Below, piece after piece: positions 35,265 to 44,223 of a DNA stretch of 64,000 bases; the stretch's first letter is position 1; each line of letters begins with the position of its first letter. The DNA is from Acidihalobacter_A sp037381185 (lineage in GTDB: Bacteria; Pseudomonadota; Gammaproteobacteria; DSM-5130; Acidihalobacteraceae): contig NZ_JARRQY010000006.1 of assembly GCF_037381185.1 (NCBI RefSeq), positions 1 through 64,000 of the forward strand. Reading direction: 5' to 3'. Position numbers and translations under genes: made by a program. The notes beneath the pieces are model-generated. The model was not told where the DNA came from. It did no database searches and saw nothing but the letters and a program-made list of their open reading frames with translations.

Positions 35265-35588
35265 ATGGGAATCACGCTCTCGGAAGCGGCGGCCGACCGG
35301 ATGCGGACTTTTCTCGCCAAACGCGGGAACAGCGCCGGCGTGCGCCTTGGCGTAAAAACCACGGGCTGCTCGGGCATGGCCTACGTGATGGAGTTTGCTG
35401 ATGAAGTCGACGTCGGCGATACCGTGTTCGAGGACAAGGGTGTCAAGCTGCTGGTCAACGCGAAAAGTCTTGTCTATCTCGAGGGCACCGAGCTGGATTA
35501 CGTGCGTGAAGGTTTGAACGAAGGCTTCAAGTTCACCAATCCGAACGAAAAGAGCCGCTGCGGCTGCGGCGAAAGCTTTAACGTCTGA
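35265..35588 (+). CDS. iscA: IscA, A-type Fe-S carrier
   Basis: This 107-residue protein is an A-type carrier that receives and delivers Fe-S clusters or iron. The three cysteines are conserved: Cys35 in TTGCSGMAY and Cys99/Cys101 in CGCGESF. I chose ATG 35265, which gives the usual MGITLSEAAADR start and has GGAGACGG just before it; ATG 35253 would add four residues. The gene is intact even though the preceding iscU lost its 3' part. Its stop overlaps the hscB start by one base (TGATG). Confidence 0.95.
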   Translation: MGITLSEAAADRMRTFLAKRGNSAGVRLGVKTTGCSGMAYVMEFADEVDVGDTVFEDKGVKLLVNAKSLVYLEGTELDYVREGLNEGFKFTNPNEKSRCGCGESFNV

Positions 35589-36136
35589 TGCGCGACGTTT
35601 TCGATCCCACGCGCAGCGATTTCGAGCTGTTCGACCTGGAACCCGCTTTCGAACTCGATATCGACGAGTTGCAGAGTCGTTATCGGGAACTGCAGTCCCG
35701 CTATCATCCGGATCGCCACGCGGCCGGCGAAGCCCGCGAGCAGCGCGAGGCCTTGCAGGCCGCGACGCGGATCAATGAGGCGTATTGCACGCTGCGCGAT
35801 CCGCGTCTGCGCGCTCGCTATCTCCTGGTGCTGGCGAACGTGGCTCTCGATGAGGAGCGAGACACGCTCAACGATCCCGAGTTCCTGATGACGCAGCTTG
35901 AATTGCGAGAAGCGTTGGACGAAGCGCAACATGCCGAGGACGCGCTGACACGGCTCGATGAGCTGCACGATCGTTTGCGCGGGCAACGCGGCGAACTCAT
36001 CGAACGCTTCGCTCGGCACTACGCCGAGGAGGCATTGGAGGCCGCCAAGGCCGACGTGCTGCAGATGAGTTTTTTCGACCGCTTACTGACGCAGATCGAG
36101 GAGCGTCTGTCCGCCTTGGAAGACGCCTTGGATTGA
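35588..36136 (+). CDS. hscB: HscB, Fe-S J-domain cochaperone
   Basis: This 182-residue protein has an N-terminal J domain with the HPD triad (His40-Pro41-Asp42 in YHPDRH) and a C-terminal helical bundle that in the family binds IscU. HscB brings IscU to HscA and stimulates its ATPase. It is intact, but its client IscU is truncated in this locus. The start overlaps the iscA stop. Confidence 0.94.
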   Translation: MRDVFDPTRSDFELFDLEPAFELDIDELQSRYRELQSRYHPDRHAAGEAREQREALQAATRINEAYCTLRDPRLRARYLLVLANVALDEERDTLNDPEFLMTQLELREALDEAQHAEDALTRLDELHDRLRGQRGELIERFARHYAEEALEAAKADVLQMSFFDRLLTQIEERLSALEDALD

Positions 36137-36246
36137 GTATCCGTCTCGGCAGCATCTAACGCCCTGCCGCGTCCCGCATTAGATTCGCGCAGTGTGACGC
36201 ATCGTGTGCGACACGCTGTCCTGTTTGTAGAGATTACGGATTTTTC

Positions 36247-38121
36247 ATGGCTCTGTTGCAGATTTCAGAACCCGGGATGTCGACCGATCCACATGAGCAC
36301 AGGCTCGCGGTTGGAATCGACCTAGGCACGACCAACTCGCTGGTGGCGACCGTGCGCAGCGGCGTGGCCGAAACCCTGGCCGACGGACAGGGAGTGCACC
36401 TTCTGCCCTCGGTCGTGCGGTATTCCGAATCCGGTTCGCCCGAGGTCGGTTATGCGGCGAAGTCCGCTGCTGCCGACGATCCGCTCAATACGCTTGCTTC
36501 GATTAAGCGCCTCATGGGCCGCGGCGCGGCCGACCTCAAGACCTTGGCCGGGCACGTGCCGTATGACTTCGCGCCAGGCGAAAGCGGGGTGCCGCGCATT
36601 CGTACCGCGGCCGGCGAGGTGACGCCGGTGGAGGTGTCCGCCGAAATCCTGGGTACGCTCAAGCGGCGCGCCGAAGCTTCGCTGGGCGGCGAGTTGAGCG
36701 GTGCCGTGATTACCGTGCCGGCCTATTTCGACGACGCCCAGCGGCAGGCCACCAAGGACGCCGCGACGCTTGCCGGGATCAACGTATTCCGTCTGCTCAA
36801 CGAGCCTACCGCCGCAGCGGTCGCTTACGGCCTCGATCAGGGCGGCGAGGGCGTCATCGCCGTGTACGACCTTGGTGGCGGCACGTTCGATATCTCCATT
36901 TTGCGCCTGCACCGGGGCGTGTTCGAGGTGCTCGCCACGGGCGGCGACAGCGCTCTCGGCGGTGACGACTTCGACCGCGCGGTTGCCGAATGGATCATGC
37001 GCGAGGCGGGGATCGAGAATGCCCGTGATCACCGGCTCATGCGGCGCATCATGCGTGAGGCATGCGATGCCAAGGAAGCATTAACCGATTCGGAGAGGAC
37101 CGAGATACGTGTCCAGCTGGACGGTGCTGACGAGTGGCGGGGTACGCTGGACCGTTCCGGGCTCGACGAATTGCTGGATCCGTTGATCCAGAAGACGTTG
37201 GCCTCCTGCCGGAGGGCGTTGCGTGACGCCGACGTGGGACGCGAGGGCATCGTCGACGTGGTGATGGTCGGCGGTTCTACGCGCGTGCCGCGTGTGCGCC
37301 ACAAGGTCGGGGAGTTCTTCGGGCGCGAACCCTTGGTCAACATCGATCCGGACAAGGTCGTGGCGATCGGCGCGGCATTGCAGGCCGATGTGCTGGCTGG
37401 CAACAAGTCCGAAGACGAGATGCTGCTGCTCGACGTCATTCCGCTGTCGCTCGGTATCGAGACGATGGGCGGCCTGGTCGAAAAGATCGTCTCGCGGAAT
37501 ACCACGATTCCGGTGGCCCGCGCCCAGGAGTTCACTACATTCAAGGACGGCCAGAGCGCGTTGATGGTTCACGTCGTGCAGGGTGAGCGCGAGCTGGTCG
37601 ATGACTGCCGCTCTCTGGCTCGGTTCACTCTCAGCGGCATTCCTCCCATGGTCGCCGGAGCCGCTCGTATACGGGTTACCTTTCAGGTCGATGCGGACGG
37701 CTTGGTTGGCGTGACCGCGCAGGAGCAGATCAGCGGAGCGCAGGCGGGCGTGCAGGTCAAGCCTTCTTACGGCCTGTCCGACGAAGAGATCGCCGACATG
37801 CTGCGCAGTTCCATCGACCATGCGCGTGACGACATGGTCGCGCGGCGTTTGCGTGAGCAGCAGGTCGAGGCGGCGCGCGTGATCGAGGCGCTCGATGCCG
37901 CGCTGGAGGCTGATGGCGAGCGCCTGCTCGACGCCTCCGAGCGGGAGCGTATCGGTCAGGCGCGCGCGAAGCTGGAGCAGACCTCGCAGGGTGGTGCGCC
38001 GGAGGCCATAGACGAGGCCATCAAGCAGGTTGAGGCTGCGGCGGCCGATTTCGTCGCGCGCCGCATGGATTCCTCGATCCGCAGCGCGATGGCCGGACAC
38101 CGCGTCGAAGATTTCGACTGA
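36247..38121 (+). CDS. hscA: HscA, specialised Hsp70 for Fe-S assembly
   Basis: This 624-residue Hsp70 releases clusters from IscU in an ATP-dependent cycle. ATPase signatures are visible: GIDLGTTNSLVATV near residue 24, VPAYFDDAQRQATKDA near 155, VYDLGGGTFDISILRLH near 205 and MVGGSTRVPRVR near 340. The substrate-binding domain fills the C-terminal third. The length is right for HscA (about 615-620). It follows hscB by 110 bp. Confidence 0.95.
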   Translation: MALLQISEPGMSTDPHEHRLAVGIDLGTTNSLVATVRSGVAETLADGQGVHLLPSVVRYSESGSPEVGYAAKSAAADDPLNTLASIKRLMGRGAADLKTLAGHVPYDFAPGESGVPRIRTAAGEVTPVEVSAEILGTLKRRAEASLGGELSGAVITVPAYFDDAQRQATKDAATLAGINVFRLLNEPTAAAVAYGLDQGGEGVIAVYDLGGGTFDISILRLHRGVFEVLATGGDSALGGDDFDRAVAEWIMREAGIENARDHRLMRRIMREACDAKEALTDSERTEIRVQLDGADEWRGTLDRSGLDELLDPLIQKTLASCRRALRDADVGREGIVDVVMVGGSTRVPRVRHKVGEFFGREPLVNIDPDKVVAIGAALQADVLAGNKSEDEMLLLDVIPLSLGIETMGGLVEKIVSRNTTIPVARAQEFTTFKDGQSALMVHVVQGERELVDDCRSLARFTLSGIPPMVAGAARIRVTFQVDADGLVGVTAQEQISGAQAGVQVKPSYGLSDEEIADMLRSSIDHARDDMVARRLREQQVEAARVIEALDAALEADGERLLDASERERIGQARAKLEQTSQGGAPEAIDEAIKQVEAAAADFVARRMDSSIRSAMAGHRVEDFD

Positions 38122-38167
38122 AAGCTTTCCCATCACTCAATCCACCACAGACGATCAGGATCCACAC

Positions 38168-38506
38168 ATGCCACGTATCACGTTTCTGCCGCACGAGACG
38201 CTTTGCCCGCAAGGGGCGGAGATCGAGGTCGAGTCCGGCGTCAGCGTCTGCGACGCAGCGTTGCGCAACGGCATCGAGATCGAGCATGCCTGCGAAAAGT
38301 CCTGCGCCTGCACGACCTGCCACGTCTACGTCCGAGGGGGTTTCGACTCGCTGGCGGAGCCGGAGGAAGAAGAGGAGGATATGCTGGATAAGGCCTGGGG
38401 GCTGGAGCCCGATTCGCGTCTCAGCTGCCAAGCCATCGTGGACGACGAGGATCTGATTGTCGAAATTCCGAAGTACACTATCAACATGGTGTCCGAAAAC
38501 CATTAG
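38168..38506 (+). CDS. fdx: Fdx, [2Fe-2S] ferredoxin of the isc system
   Basis: This 112-residue ferredoxin of the adrenodoxin type supplies electrons for cluster assembly. The ligand pattern HACEKSCACTTCHVYV plus the distal LSCQ gives Cys-x5-Cys-x2-Cys...Cys, the isc-type spacing. ATG 38168 yields the standard MPRITFLPHE start. It sits between hscA and iscX. Confidence 0.95.
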   Translation: MPRITFLPHETLCPQGAEIEVESGVSVCDAALRNGIEIEHACEKSCACTTCHVYVRGGFDSLAEPEEEEEDMLDKAWGLEPDSRLSCQAIVDDEDLIVEIPKYTINMVSENH

Positions 38507-38520
38507 GACCTGTTCACACT

Positions 38521-38721
38521 ATGAGCCTGCGCTGGACCGATACACGCGACATCGCCATTGCACTGGACGAGGCGCATCCCGAGGTGGATCCGCGCTACGT
38601 CCGGTTCACCGACTTGCACCTTTGGGTCTGCGAACTGGAGGATTTCAATGACGACCCGGAGCACTCCGGGGAGAAGATCCTCGAAGCGATCCAGATGACT
38701 TGGCTGGAAGAGCGCGAATGA
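38521..38721 (+). CDS. iscX: IscX, small acidic isc protein
   Basis: This 66-residue acidic protein matches IscX: MSLRWTDTRDIAIALDE at the start and FTDLHLWVCELEDFNDDP in the middle. IscX binds IscS and iron and tunes the rate of cluster assembly. It ends the isc operon and is followed by a hairpin. Confidence 0.93.
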   Translation: MSLRWTDTRDIAIALDEAHPEVDPRYVRFTDLHLWVCELEDFNDDPEHSGEKILEAIQMTWLEERE

Positions 38722-38783
38722 GCGTGCCGCGGCATTTGTCACGGTGGTTGCATAACGAGTAAAATCCGTGCCCCCAAGGGCTT

Positions 38784-38810
38784 ACAAACCCGCGCGTGAC
38801 GCGGGTTTGT
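38784..38810 (+). terminator. Hairpin at the end of the isc operon
   Basis: ACAAACCCGCG and CGCGGGTTTGT form a perfect 11-bp stem around a five-base loop, 63 bp after the iscX stop and 96 bp before ndk. The T-tract after it is short, so termination may be partial. Confidence 0.7.
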
Positions 38811-38905
38811 TGCTAGAGGGACCCCACCTTCGTTGCATGCGCGGCTGACGGCCGCGGTGGCGAGGAGCGAGCCACAGGATTCAGAACCAAGGAGTTGTAC
38901 CGAAC

Positions 38906-39337
38906 ATGGCGGTCGAACGCACGCTTTCCATCATCAAGCCCGATGCCGTAGCCAAGAACATCATCGGTGAAATTTACAGCCGCTTCGAACGCGCCGGCCT
39001 CAAAGTCGTCGCCGCTCGCATGCAGCACCTTACGCGCGAGCGCGCCGAAGGTTTCTATGCCGTGCACAGCGAGCGCCCTTTCTTCAATGATCTGGTCTCG
39101 TTCATGATCTCGGGTCCGGTGATGGTGCAGGTGCTCGAAGGCGAGAATGCCATTGCGCGTCACCGCGAAATCATGGGCGCCACCGATCCCAAGAAGGCCG
39201 AGCCCGGCACCGTTCGTGCGGACTTCGCCGACTCGATCGACGAGAACGCGGTGCACGGTTCCGATGGCGCCGAAACCGCCGAGCAGGAGATCAACTTTTT
39301 CTTCGGGCCAGACGAAATCTGCCCGCGCACGCGCTAA
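38906..39337 (+). CDS. ndk: Ndk, nucleoside diphosphate kinase
   Basis: This 143-residue enzyme equilibrates nucleoside triphosphate pools by passing phosphate through a histidine. The start AVERTLSIIKPDAVAKN and the active-site block ENAVHGSDGAETA with the phospho-His are conserved. The length is standard. It heads the ndk-rlmN-pilF-rodZ stretch. Confidence 0.97.
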   Translation: MAVERTLSIIKPDAVAKNIIGEIYSRFERAGLKVVAARMQHLTRERAEGFYAVHSERPFFNDLVSFMISGPVMVQVLEGENAIARHREIMGATDPKKAEPGTVRADFADSIDENAVHGSDGAETAEQEINFFFGPDEICPRTR

Positions 39338-39341
39338 GGTC

Positions 39342-40451
39342 ATGACTGCGGACGCAAAGCCCGTCAATCTCCTCGGCCTGGCGCGCCAGGAACTCGAGGC
39401 GTTCTTCACCGCACGCGGTGAAGCGGGCTTTCGCGCCCGTCAGTTGATGAAGTGGGTGCATCATCACGGCCTGTCCGACTTCGAACTGATGACCGACCTT
39501 TCACGCAACCTTCGTGCGCTGCTGGCGGCGGAGTCGGAAGTGCGGGCGCCCGAAGTGATCATGGAGCAGAGGTCCAACGACGGTACGCGCAAGTGGTTGC
39601 TGCGCCTGGACGACGGCAACTGCATCGAAACCGTGTTCATTCCGGATGATGGGCGGGGAACGCTGTGCGTATCTTCGCAGGTCGGCTGCGCGCTGGACTG
39701 CACCTTCTGCTCGACTGCGCGCCAGGGCTTCAATCGCAATCTGACGCCGGCTGAGATCGTCGGGCAGTTGTGGATCGCCAAGTCGCGTCTGCAGCCTGAA
39801 CCGGGGCGTTCGCGTACGGTCACGAATGTCGTGCTCATGGGTATGGGCGAGCCGCTGCTGAACTACGACGCGGTGGTCAGCGCGATGTCGCTGATGATGG
39901 ACGACCTAGCCTACGGACTGGGCAAGCGGCGGGTTACGCTCAGTACGTCCGGCGTCGTGCCGGCCATGGACCGCCTCAAGGACACGCTGGACGTGAGCCT
40001 GGCGGTTTCGCTACATGCGCCTAACAACGCGTTGCGCGATCAGTTGGTGCCGCTCAATCGCAAGTATCCGATCGAGCAGTTGCTGCCTGCCTGCAAGCGC
40101 TTCGTCGAGGGACGTACGCGCAAACAGAGCGTGACCTTCGAGTACGTTATGCTCAAGGGCGTCAATGACCAACCCGAGCACGCCCGCGAGCTGGTCAGGC
40201 TGCTGCGTAACGTTCCCGCCAAAGTTAATCTGATCCCGTTCAATCCGTTTCCGCAGACGCGTTTCGAGCGTTCCGATCCAGCCACGATGGATCGTTTCCG
40301 CGAGCTGCTGATCGTCGGCGGTCTGCACACGATCACGCGCAAGACCCGAGGCGACGACATCGATGCGGCCTGCGGCCAATTGGCCGGCAAGGTGGCCGAC
40401 CGCAGCCGTCGTGCGCTGCGCTTCTCACGAATGGAAGAGGGCTTGCAGTGA
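39342..40451 (+). CDS. rlmN: RlmN, dual-specificity 23S rRNA/tRNA adenine C2 methyltransferase
   Basis: This 369-residue radical-SAM enzyme methylates A2503 of 23S rRNA and A37 of some tRNAs. The cluster motif is CALDCTFCST. ATG 39342 gives the correct N-terminus; the longer frame upstream overlaps ndk and was rejected. RlmN itself needs a [4Fe-4S] cluster and so depends on the isc system upstream. Its stop overlaps the pilF start. Confidence 0.96.
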   Translation: MTADAKPVNLLGLARQELEAFFTARGEAGFRARQLMKWVHHHGLSDFELMTDLSRNLRALLAAESEVRAPEVIMEQRSNDGTRKWLLRLDDGNCIETVFIPDDGRGTLCVSSQVGCALDCTFCSTARQGFNRNLTPAEIVGQLWIAKSRLQPEPGRSRTVTNVVLMGMGEPLLNYDAVVSAMSLMMDDLAYGLGKRRVTLSTSGVVPAMDRLKDTLDVSLAVSLHAPNNALRDQLVPLNRKYPIEQLLPACKRFVEGRTRKQSVTFEYVMLKGVNDQPEHARELVRLLRNVPAKVNLIPFNPFPQTRFERSDPATMDRFRELLIVGGLHTITRKTRGDDIDAACGQLAGKVADRSRRALRFSRMEEGLQ

Positions 40452-41218
40452 TGCGTCCTGGCTTGCACTGTTTCGGGATCGGTTCGCTCATGTCCGTACT
40501 TCTGCTCGTCGGCGGTTGTGCCACTCAGCAGACCCAGGTTGACCAGCAGCGTCTGCAGCAGGCAGGCTTGATCAACGCACGTCTCGGCATCGACTACATG
40601 AATTCGGGCAATATCCAGCGCGCGCACGACAAACTCAAGCTTGCGATGGAGCAGTATCCGGATTCGTCGTCGATCCGCTATGAATATGCGCTGTTGATGC
40701 AACGCCTGGGCGAGAACGCCAAGGCTGAGGCGAGCTTCCGCAAGGCCATCGAACTTGACCCCAAGGACTCCCAGGCGCACAACAACTTCGGCATTTTCCT
40801 GTGCGAGCAAAAACGCTACGGTGAGGCGCAGAAGGAGTTCAAAGCTGCCCTGGCCAACCCTCTGTATCCCACGCCGCAGGGCGCGTACGCCAATTCGGGT
40901 TTGTGCTATCTGAACCAGGGCGACTACAAGCACGCCGATGTCGCGTTTAATAAAGCTCTTAAGATATACCCTGGGTTTCCGTCGGCGTTGTACGGCCTCG
41001 CCAGAGTCGCTGCCGACGAAGGCGACTGGAAGAGTGCGGACAAGTATCTTGGACGCATCCAGGGGCGAGCGCATTATTCGCCACCCATCCTCGCCTTGTG
41101 CATGAAGGTGAAGCAACACGTGGGCGATCTGATGGGGGCGACCCAGTGCGCGAGGGATCTGTACCGCATGTTCCCCAATTCACCGGAGGCGAAGGCGCTC
41201 CAGAACGGAGGCTCGTAA
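40451..41218 (+). CDS. pilF: PilF/PilW, type IV pilus assembly lipoprotein
   Basis: This 255-residue protein has a lipoprotein signal (SLMSVLLLVGGC) and about six TPR units (for example DSSSIRYEYALLMQRLGENA and YKHADVAFNKALKIYPGFP). PilF helps the secretin PilQ assemble in the outer membrane. The start uses ATG 40451, which overlaps the rlmN stop as TGATG; a GTG at 40448 would add one residue. No other pilus genes are in this window. Confidence 0.92.
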   Translation: MRPGLHCFGIGSLMSVLLLVGGCATQQTQVDQQRLQQAGLINARLGIDYMNSGNIQRAHDKLKLAMEQYPDSSSIRYEYALLMQRLGENAKAEASFRKAIELDPKDSQAHNNFGIFLCEQKRYGEAQKEFKAALANPLYPTPQGAYANSGLCYLNQGDYKHADVAFNKALKIYPGFPSALYGLARVAADEGDWKSADKYLGRIQGRAHYSPPILALCMKVKQHVGDLMGATQCARDLYRMFPNSPEAKALQNGGS

Positions 41219-41219
41219 C

Positions 41220-42233
41220 ATGTCGCAGGACGCCGACCCCAGCATCGAGGAAGTCCGGCAGCAGGCGCGTCGCGAAGGCCCTGGGGCGCACCTGCGCGAT
41301 GCGCGTGAAGCTGCGGGGCTTAGCCGAGAAGACGTGGCTCGCTCGCTGAATCTCGAGAAAGCGGTAGTCGAGGCGTTGGAGTGCGACGATGTCGAACGCC
41401 TGCCGGAGCCAGCCTATGTGAAAGGTTATCTGCGAGCGTACGCGCGTTTGCTGGATCTGGATGCAAACGAGCTGTTGCAGGCGTATTCCGGGCTGGCGGT
41501 GCAGCAGCCCGAGGTCCTGCCGCGCGAATCCGCGTCGACGGATGCGGAGCGGCGCGTTCGTGTTCAAGTGGTGGGTGGGTTGATCATTCTGATCCTGATC
41601 GTCGTGTCCGCCTGGTGGCTGACGCGGCCCAAGCATTCCAGCGTGCCACCGCAGGTGCAAACCACCACCCAGCAGGCACAGCAGACTCCGACTGCCAATG
41701 CGGTTGGCACGCCGGCGATCAGTCAGACGGCATCTCAGGTGGTCGAACCGAGGGTTTCGGGCGTTGCTGATCCAGCGAACGGCAAGACGGACAGTTCCGC
41801 GCCGAGCGCTGCGGCGTCCGCTGGCAATGCAAGCAAGGCCGAGTTGCCAAAACCGACCACGCCCGTCGTCGTCGCAACCTCCAAACCCGGGTCATCTACA
41901 CAGACTCCGTCAACGCCTAGCGTGTCTTCTTCAGCCCCGTCGACGACAGCTTCGCCGTCCGCCGGCGTATCTGGAACCCAACTGGTGCTGCAGCTCACCG
42001 CTAAAAGCTGGGTGCAGATCGATGACGGCCGCGGCACGCAACTGTTTCGCGGTTTGCTCGATGCAGGCACGAAAAGAACGTTTTCCGGCACACCGCCATT
42101 TTCCGTCTTTCTTGGCTATGCCCCCGGTGTGACCCTGCATGTCGACGGCAAACAGGTAAGTGCGGTGCAGTATACGCAGAGCAATAGCACTGCTCGTTTC
42201 AAGCTGCTGGCGGATGGACGGACGCGCCGCTGA
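41220..42233 (+). CDS. rodZ: RodZ, cytoskeletal cell-shape protein
   Basis: This 337-residue membrane protein has a helix-turn-helix domain (residues 20-95, LRDAREAAGLSREDVARSLN), one membrane helix near 116-135 (VVGGLIILILIVVSAWWL), a long Pro/Ser/Thr-rich linker (about 140-250) and a periplasmic DUF4115 domain. RodZ links MreB to the membrane and sets rod shape. In many relatives ispG follows it, but here hisS follows after 56 bp. Confidence 0.93.
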   Translation: MSQDADPSIEEVRQQARREGPGAHLRDAREAAGLSREDVARSLNLEKAVVEALECDDVERLPEPAYVKGYLRAYARLLDLDANELLQAYSGLAVQQPEVLPRESASTDAERRVRVQVVGGLIILILIVVSAWWLTRPKHSSVPPQVQTTTQQAQQTPTANAVGTPAISQTASQVVEPRVSGVADPANGKTDSSAPSAAASAGNASKAELPKPTTPVVVATSKPGSSTQTPSTPSVSSSAPSTTASPSAGVSGTQLVLQLTAKSWVQIDDGRGTQLFRGLLDAGTKRTFSGTPPFSVFLGYAPGVTLHVDGKQVSAVQYTQSNSTARFKLLADGRTRR

Positions 42234-42289
42234 AGGGGCGTCAGAAGAAGCTCGACGAGTCGCATCGACTCTGAATTGAAAGGAATCAT

Positions 42290-43579
42290 ATGGTAGATCG
42301 CATTCAGTCCATCCGCGGAATGCATGACATCCTGCCCGAAGCGGGAGCGGCATGGTCCTGGCTCGAAGCGACGATACGCGAGGTGGTCGAGAGCTATGGC
42401 TATCAGAAGATTCGCCTGCCGATCGTGGAGAAGACCGAACTGTTCGCACGTTCGATCGGCGAGGTGACGGACATCGTCGAGAAGGAGATGTACACCTTCG
42501 CCGACCGCAACGGAGAGAGCCTGACGCTACGTCCTGAGGGCACGGCAGGCTGCGTGCGCTCCGGCATCGAGCACGGTTTCCTGCACAATCAGCTGGTGCG
42601 GATCTGGTACAGCGGCCCGATGTTCCGTCATGAGCGGCCGCAAAAGGGGCGCTACCGGCAGTTCTATCAGATGGGCGCCGAGACTTTCGGCATGGAAGGG
42701 CCGGCCATCGATGCCGAACTCATTCTGATGACTGCGCGGCTGTGGCGTGCGCTGGGACTCGGCGGCTTGCGTCTGGAACTCAATTCCCTTGGCAACGCCG
42801 AAGCGCGCGCAGCCTATCGTGACGAACTGCAGAGTTTTCTGCGCAGCCGCCGTGACGAACTGGACGAAGACAGCCGACGTCGCCTGGAAAGCAATCCTCT
42901 GCGGGTGCTCGACAGCAAGGATCCGGACACCCGTGAGGTACTGCGCGAAGCCCCGCAGTTGCTGGAGGCGCTGGACGAGTCCTCGCGCGAGCACTTCGAG
43001 GGATTGTGCGAGCTGTTGTCCTCGGCGGGAATTGAGTACGTCATCAACCCACGTTTGGTGCGCGGTCTCGATTACTATTCGCGTACCGTGTTCGAGTGGG
43101 TGACCGACGCGTTGGGCGCACAGGGTACGGTTTGCGCGGGTGGACGCTACGATGCGCTGGTCAGCCAGCTCGGTGGGCGGGAAACCCCGGCCTGCGGTTT
43201 CGCCATGGGCATTGAACGCCTGTTGGCTTTGCTTGAGGCGCAGGACCTGCTGCCTGCACCAGCCGTTCCTCGAGTGTATGTGTTGAGCCAGGGGGCGGCG
43301 GCGCGGCGTGAGGCGTTGCACATCGCTGAAGCCGTGCGCGAGGCACGCCCCGAACTCGGAGTGCAGGTGTACTGTGGCGAGGGCGGTCTCAAGGCGCAGA
43401 TGAAACGCGCTGATCGAAGCGGTGCCGAAGTCGCGTTGATTCTCGGCGAACAGGAGGTGGTCGAAGGAATGGTGACCGTCCGAGCGCTGCGAGGCGAGGC
43501 AACGCAGAACATGGTGGCGCAGACGGCCCTGCTGGCCGAATTGCTGCGCCATTGCCCGATGGATCAAGAAGGACGTTGA
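42290..43579 (+). CDS. hisS: HisS, histidyl-tRNA synthetase
   Basis: This 429-residue class II synthetase charges tRNA-His. Motif 2 with MFRHERPQKGRYRQFYQ, the histidine signature LVRGLDYYSRTVFEW and motif 3 region GFAMGIERLLAL are intact, followed by the anticodon-binding domain. The start MVDRIQSIRGMHDILP is standard and has GAAAGGA upstream. Confidence 0.97.
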   Translation: MVDRIQSIRGMHDILPEAGAAWSWLEATIREVVESYGYQKIRLPIVEKTELFARSIGEVTDIVEKEMYTFADRNGESLTLRPEGTAGCVRSGIEHGFLHNQLVRIWYSGPMFRHERPQKGRYRQFYQMGAETFGMEGPAIDAELILMTARLWRALGLGGLRLELNSLGNAEARAAYRDELQSFLRSRRDELDEDSRRRLESNPLRVLDSKDPDTREVLREAPQLLEALDESSREHFEGLCELLSSAGIEYVINPRLVRGLDYYSRTVFEWVTDALGAQGTVCAGGRYDALVSQLGGRETPACGFAMGIERLLALLEAQDLLPAPAVPRVYVLSQGAAARREALHIAEAVREARPELGVQVYCGEGGLKAQMKRADRSGAEVALILGEQEVVEGMVTVRALRGEATQNMVAQTALLAELLRHCPMDQEGR

Positions 43580-43581
43580 GC

Positions 43582-44223
43582 GTGTATACGACCGAAGACG
43601 AAGATCTCGAACGCATCAAACGCTGGTGGAGGGCATATGGCCGCTGGGTGACACTGATCGTGCTGGTCGGCGTGCTTGGTTTCGGCTCATGGAAGGGCTG
43701 GGGCTATTACCGTATGCACCAGGCACAGCAGGCCTCGGCGATCTATGCGACCCTGCAGCAGGCGGCGAAGAGCGACGATGCCAATGGGATCGATCAGGCG
43801 GCCAAGCAGTTGATCAAGGGCTACGCTGATACGCCGTATGCAGCGTTGGCGCAGCTGATTCTCGCCAAACGAGCGGTCGAAACCGGCAAACTCGACGCTG
43901 CGGCAGTCGATCTGCAGTGGGTTGCCGACCATGGTTCGCAGCAAAGCCTGCAACGTATTGCCGTTTTGCGCTTGGCTCAGGTGCGCATTGCGCAGAAGAA
44001 GCCCGATGCGGCGCTGAGTCTGCTCAAGACCGGTTTCTCCGAGGCTTACATGCCGCTGGTGAAGGAAGTCGAGGGCGACGCATGGGAGGTCAAGGGGAAT
44101 GCTCAGCGGGCCCGCGCCGCGTATGAGCAGGCGCTGGCCGGCGCGCAGATCGCCGGTTTGCCGGTTGACGGGCTGAAGATGAAGATCGCTGCCCTCGCTG
44201 CCGTTACACAGGGGAAAGCTTGA
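43582..44223 (+). CDS. yfgM: YfgM-like ancillary SecYEG/chaperone protein
   Basis: This 213-residue membrane protein has the family start YTTEDEDLERIKRWWRAYG, one membrane helix at about 20-42 and a periplasmic TPR-like region. YfgM binds the Sec translocon and passes proteins to periplasmic chaperones. The start is GTG 43582, with AAGGA upstream; a longer frame overlaps hisS. It lies between hisS and bamB, the usual position. Confidence 0.9.
   Translation: MYTTEDEDLERIKRWWRAYGRWVTLIVLVGVLGFGSWKGWGYYRMHQAQQASAIYATLQQAAKSDDANGIDQAAKQLIKGYADTPYAALAQLILAKRAVETGKLDAAAVDLQWVADHGSQQSLQRIAVLRLAQVRIAQKKPDAALSLLKTGFSEAYMPLVKEVEGDAWEVKGNAQRARAAYEQALAGAQIAGLPVDGLKMKIAALAAVTQGKA

Noticed and set aside
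34913..35401. A 162-codon frame running through the end of iscS into iscU as one protein
   Set aside because: The first part is iscS read out of frame; only the segment from 35129 to 35245 matches IscU.
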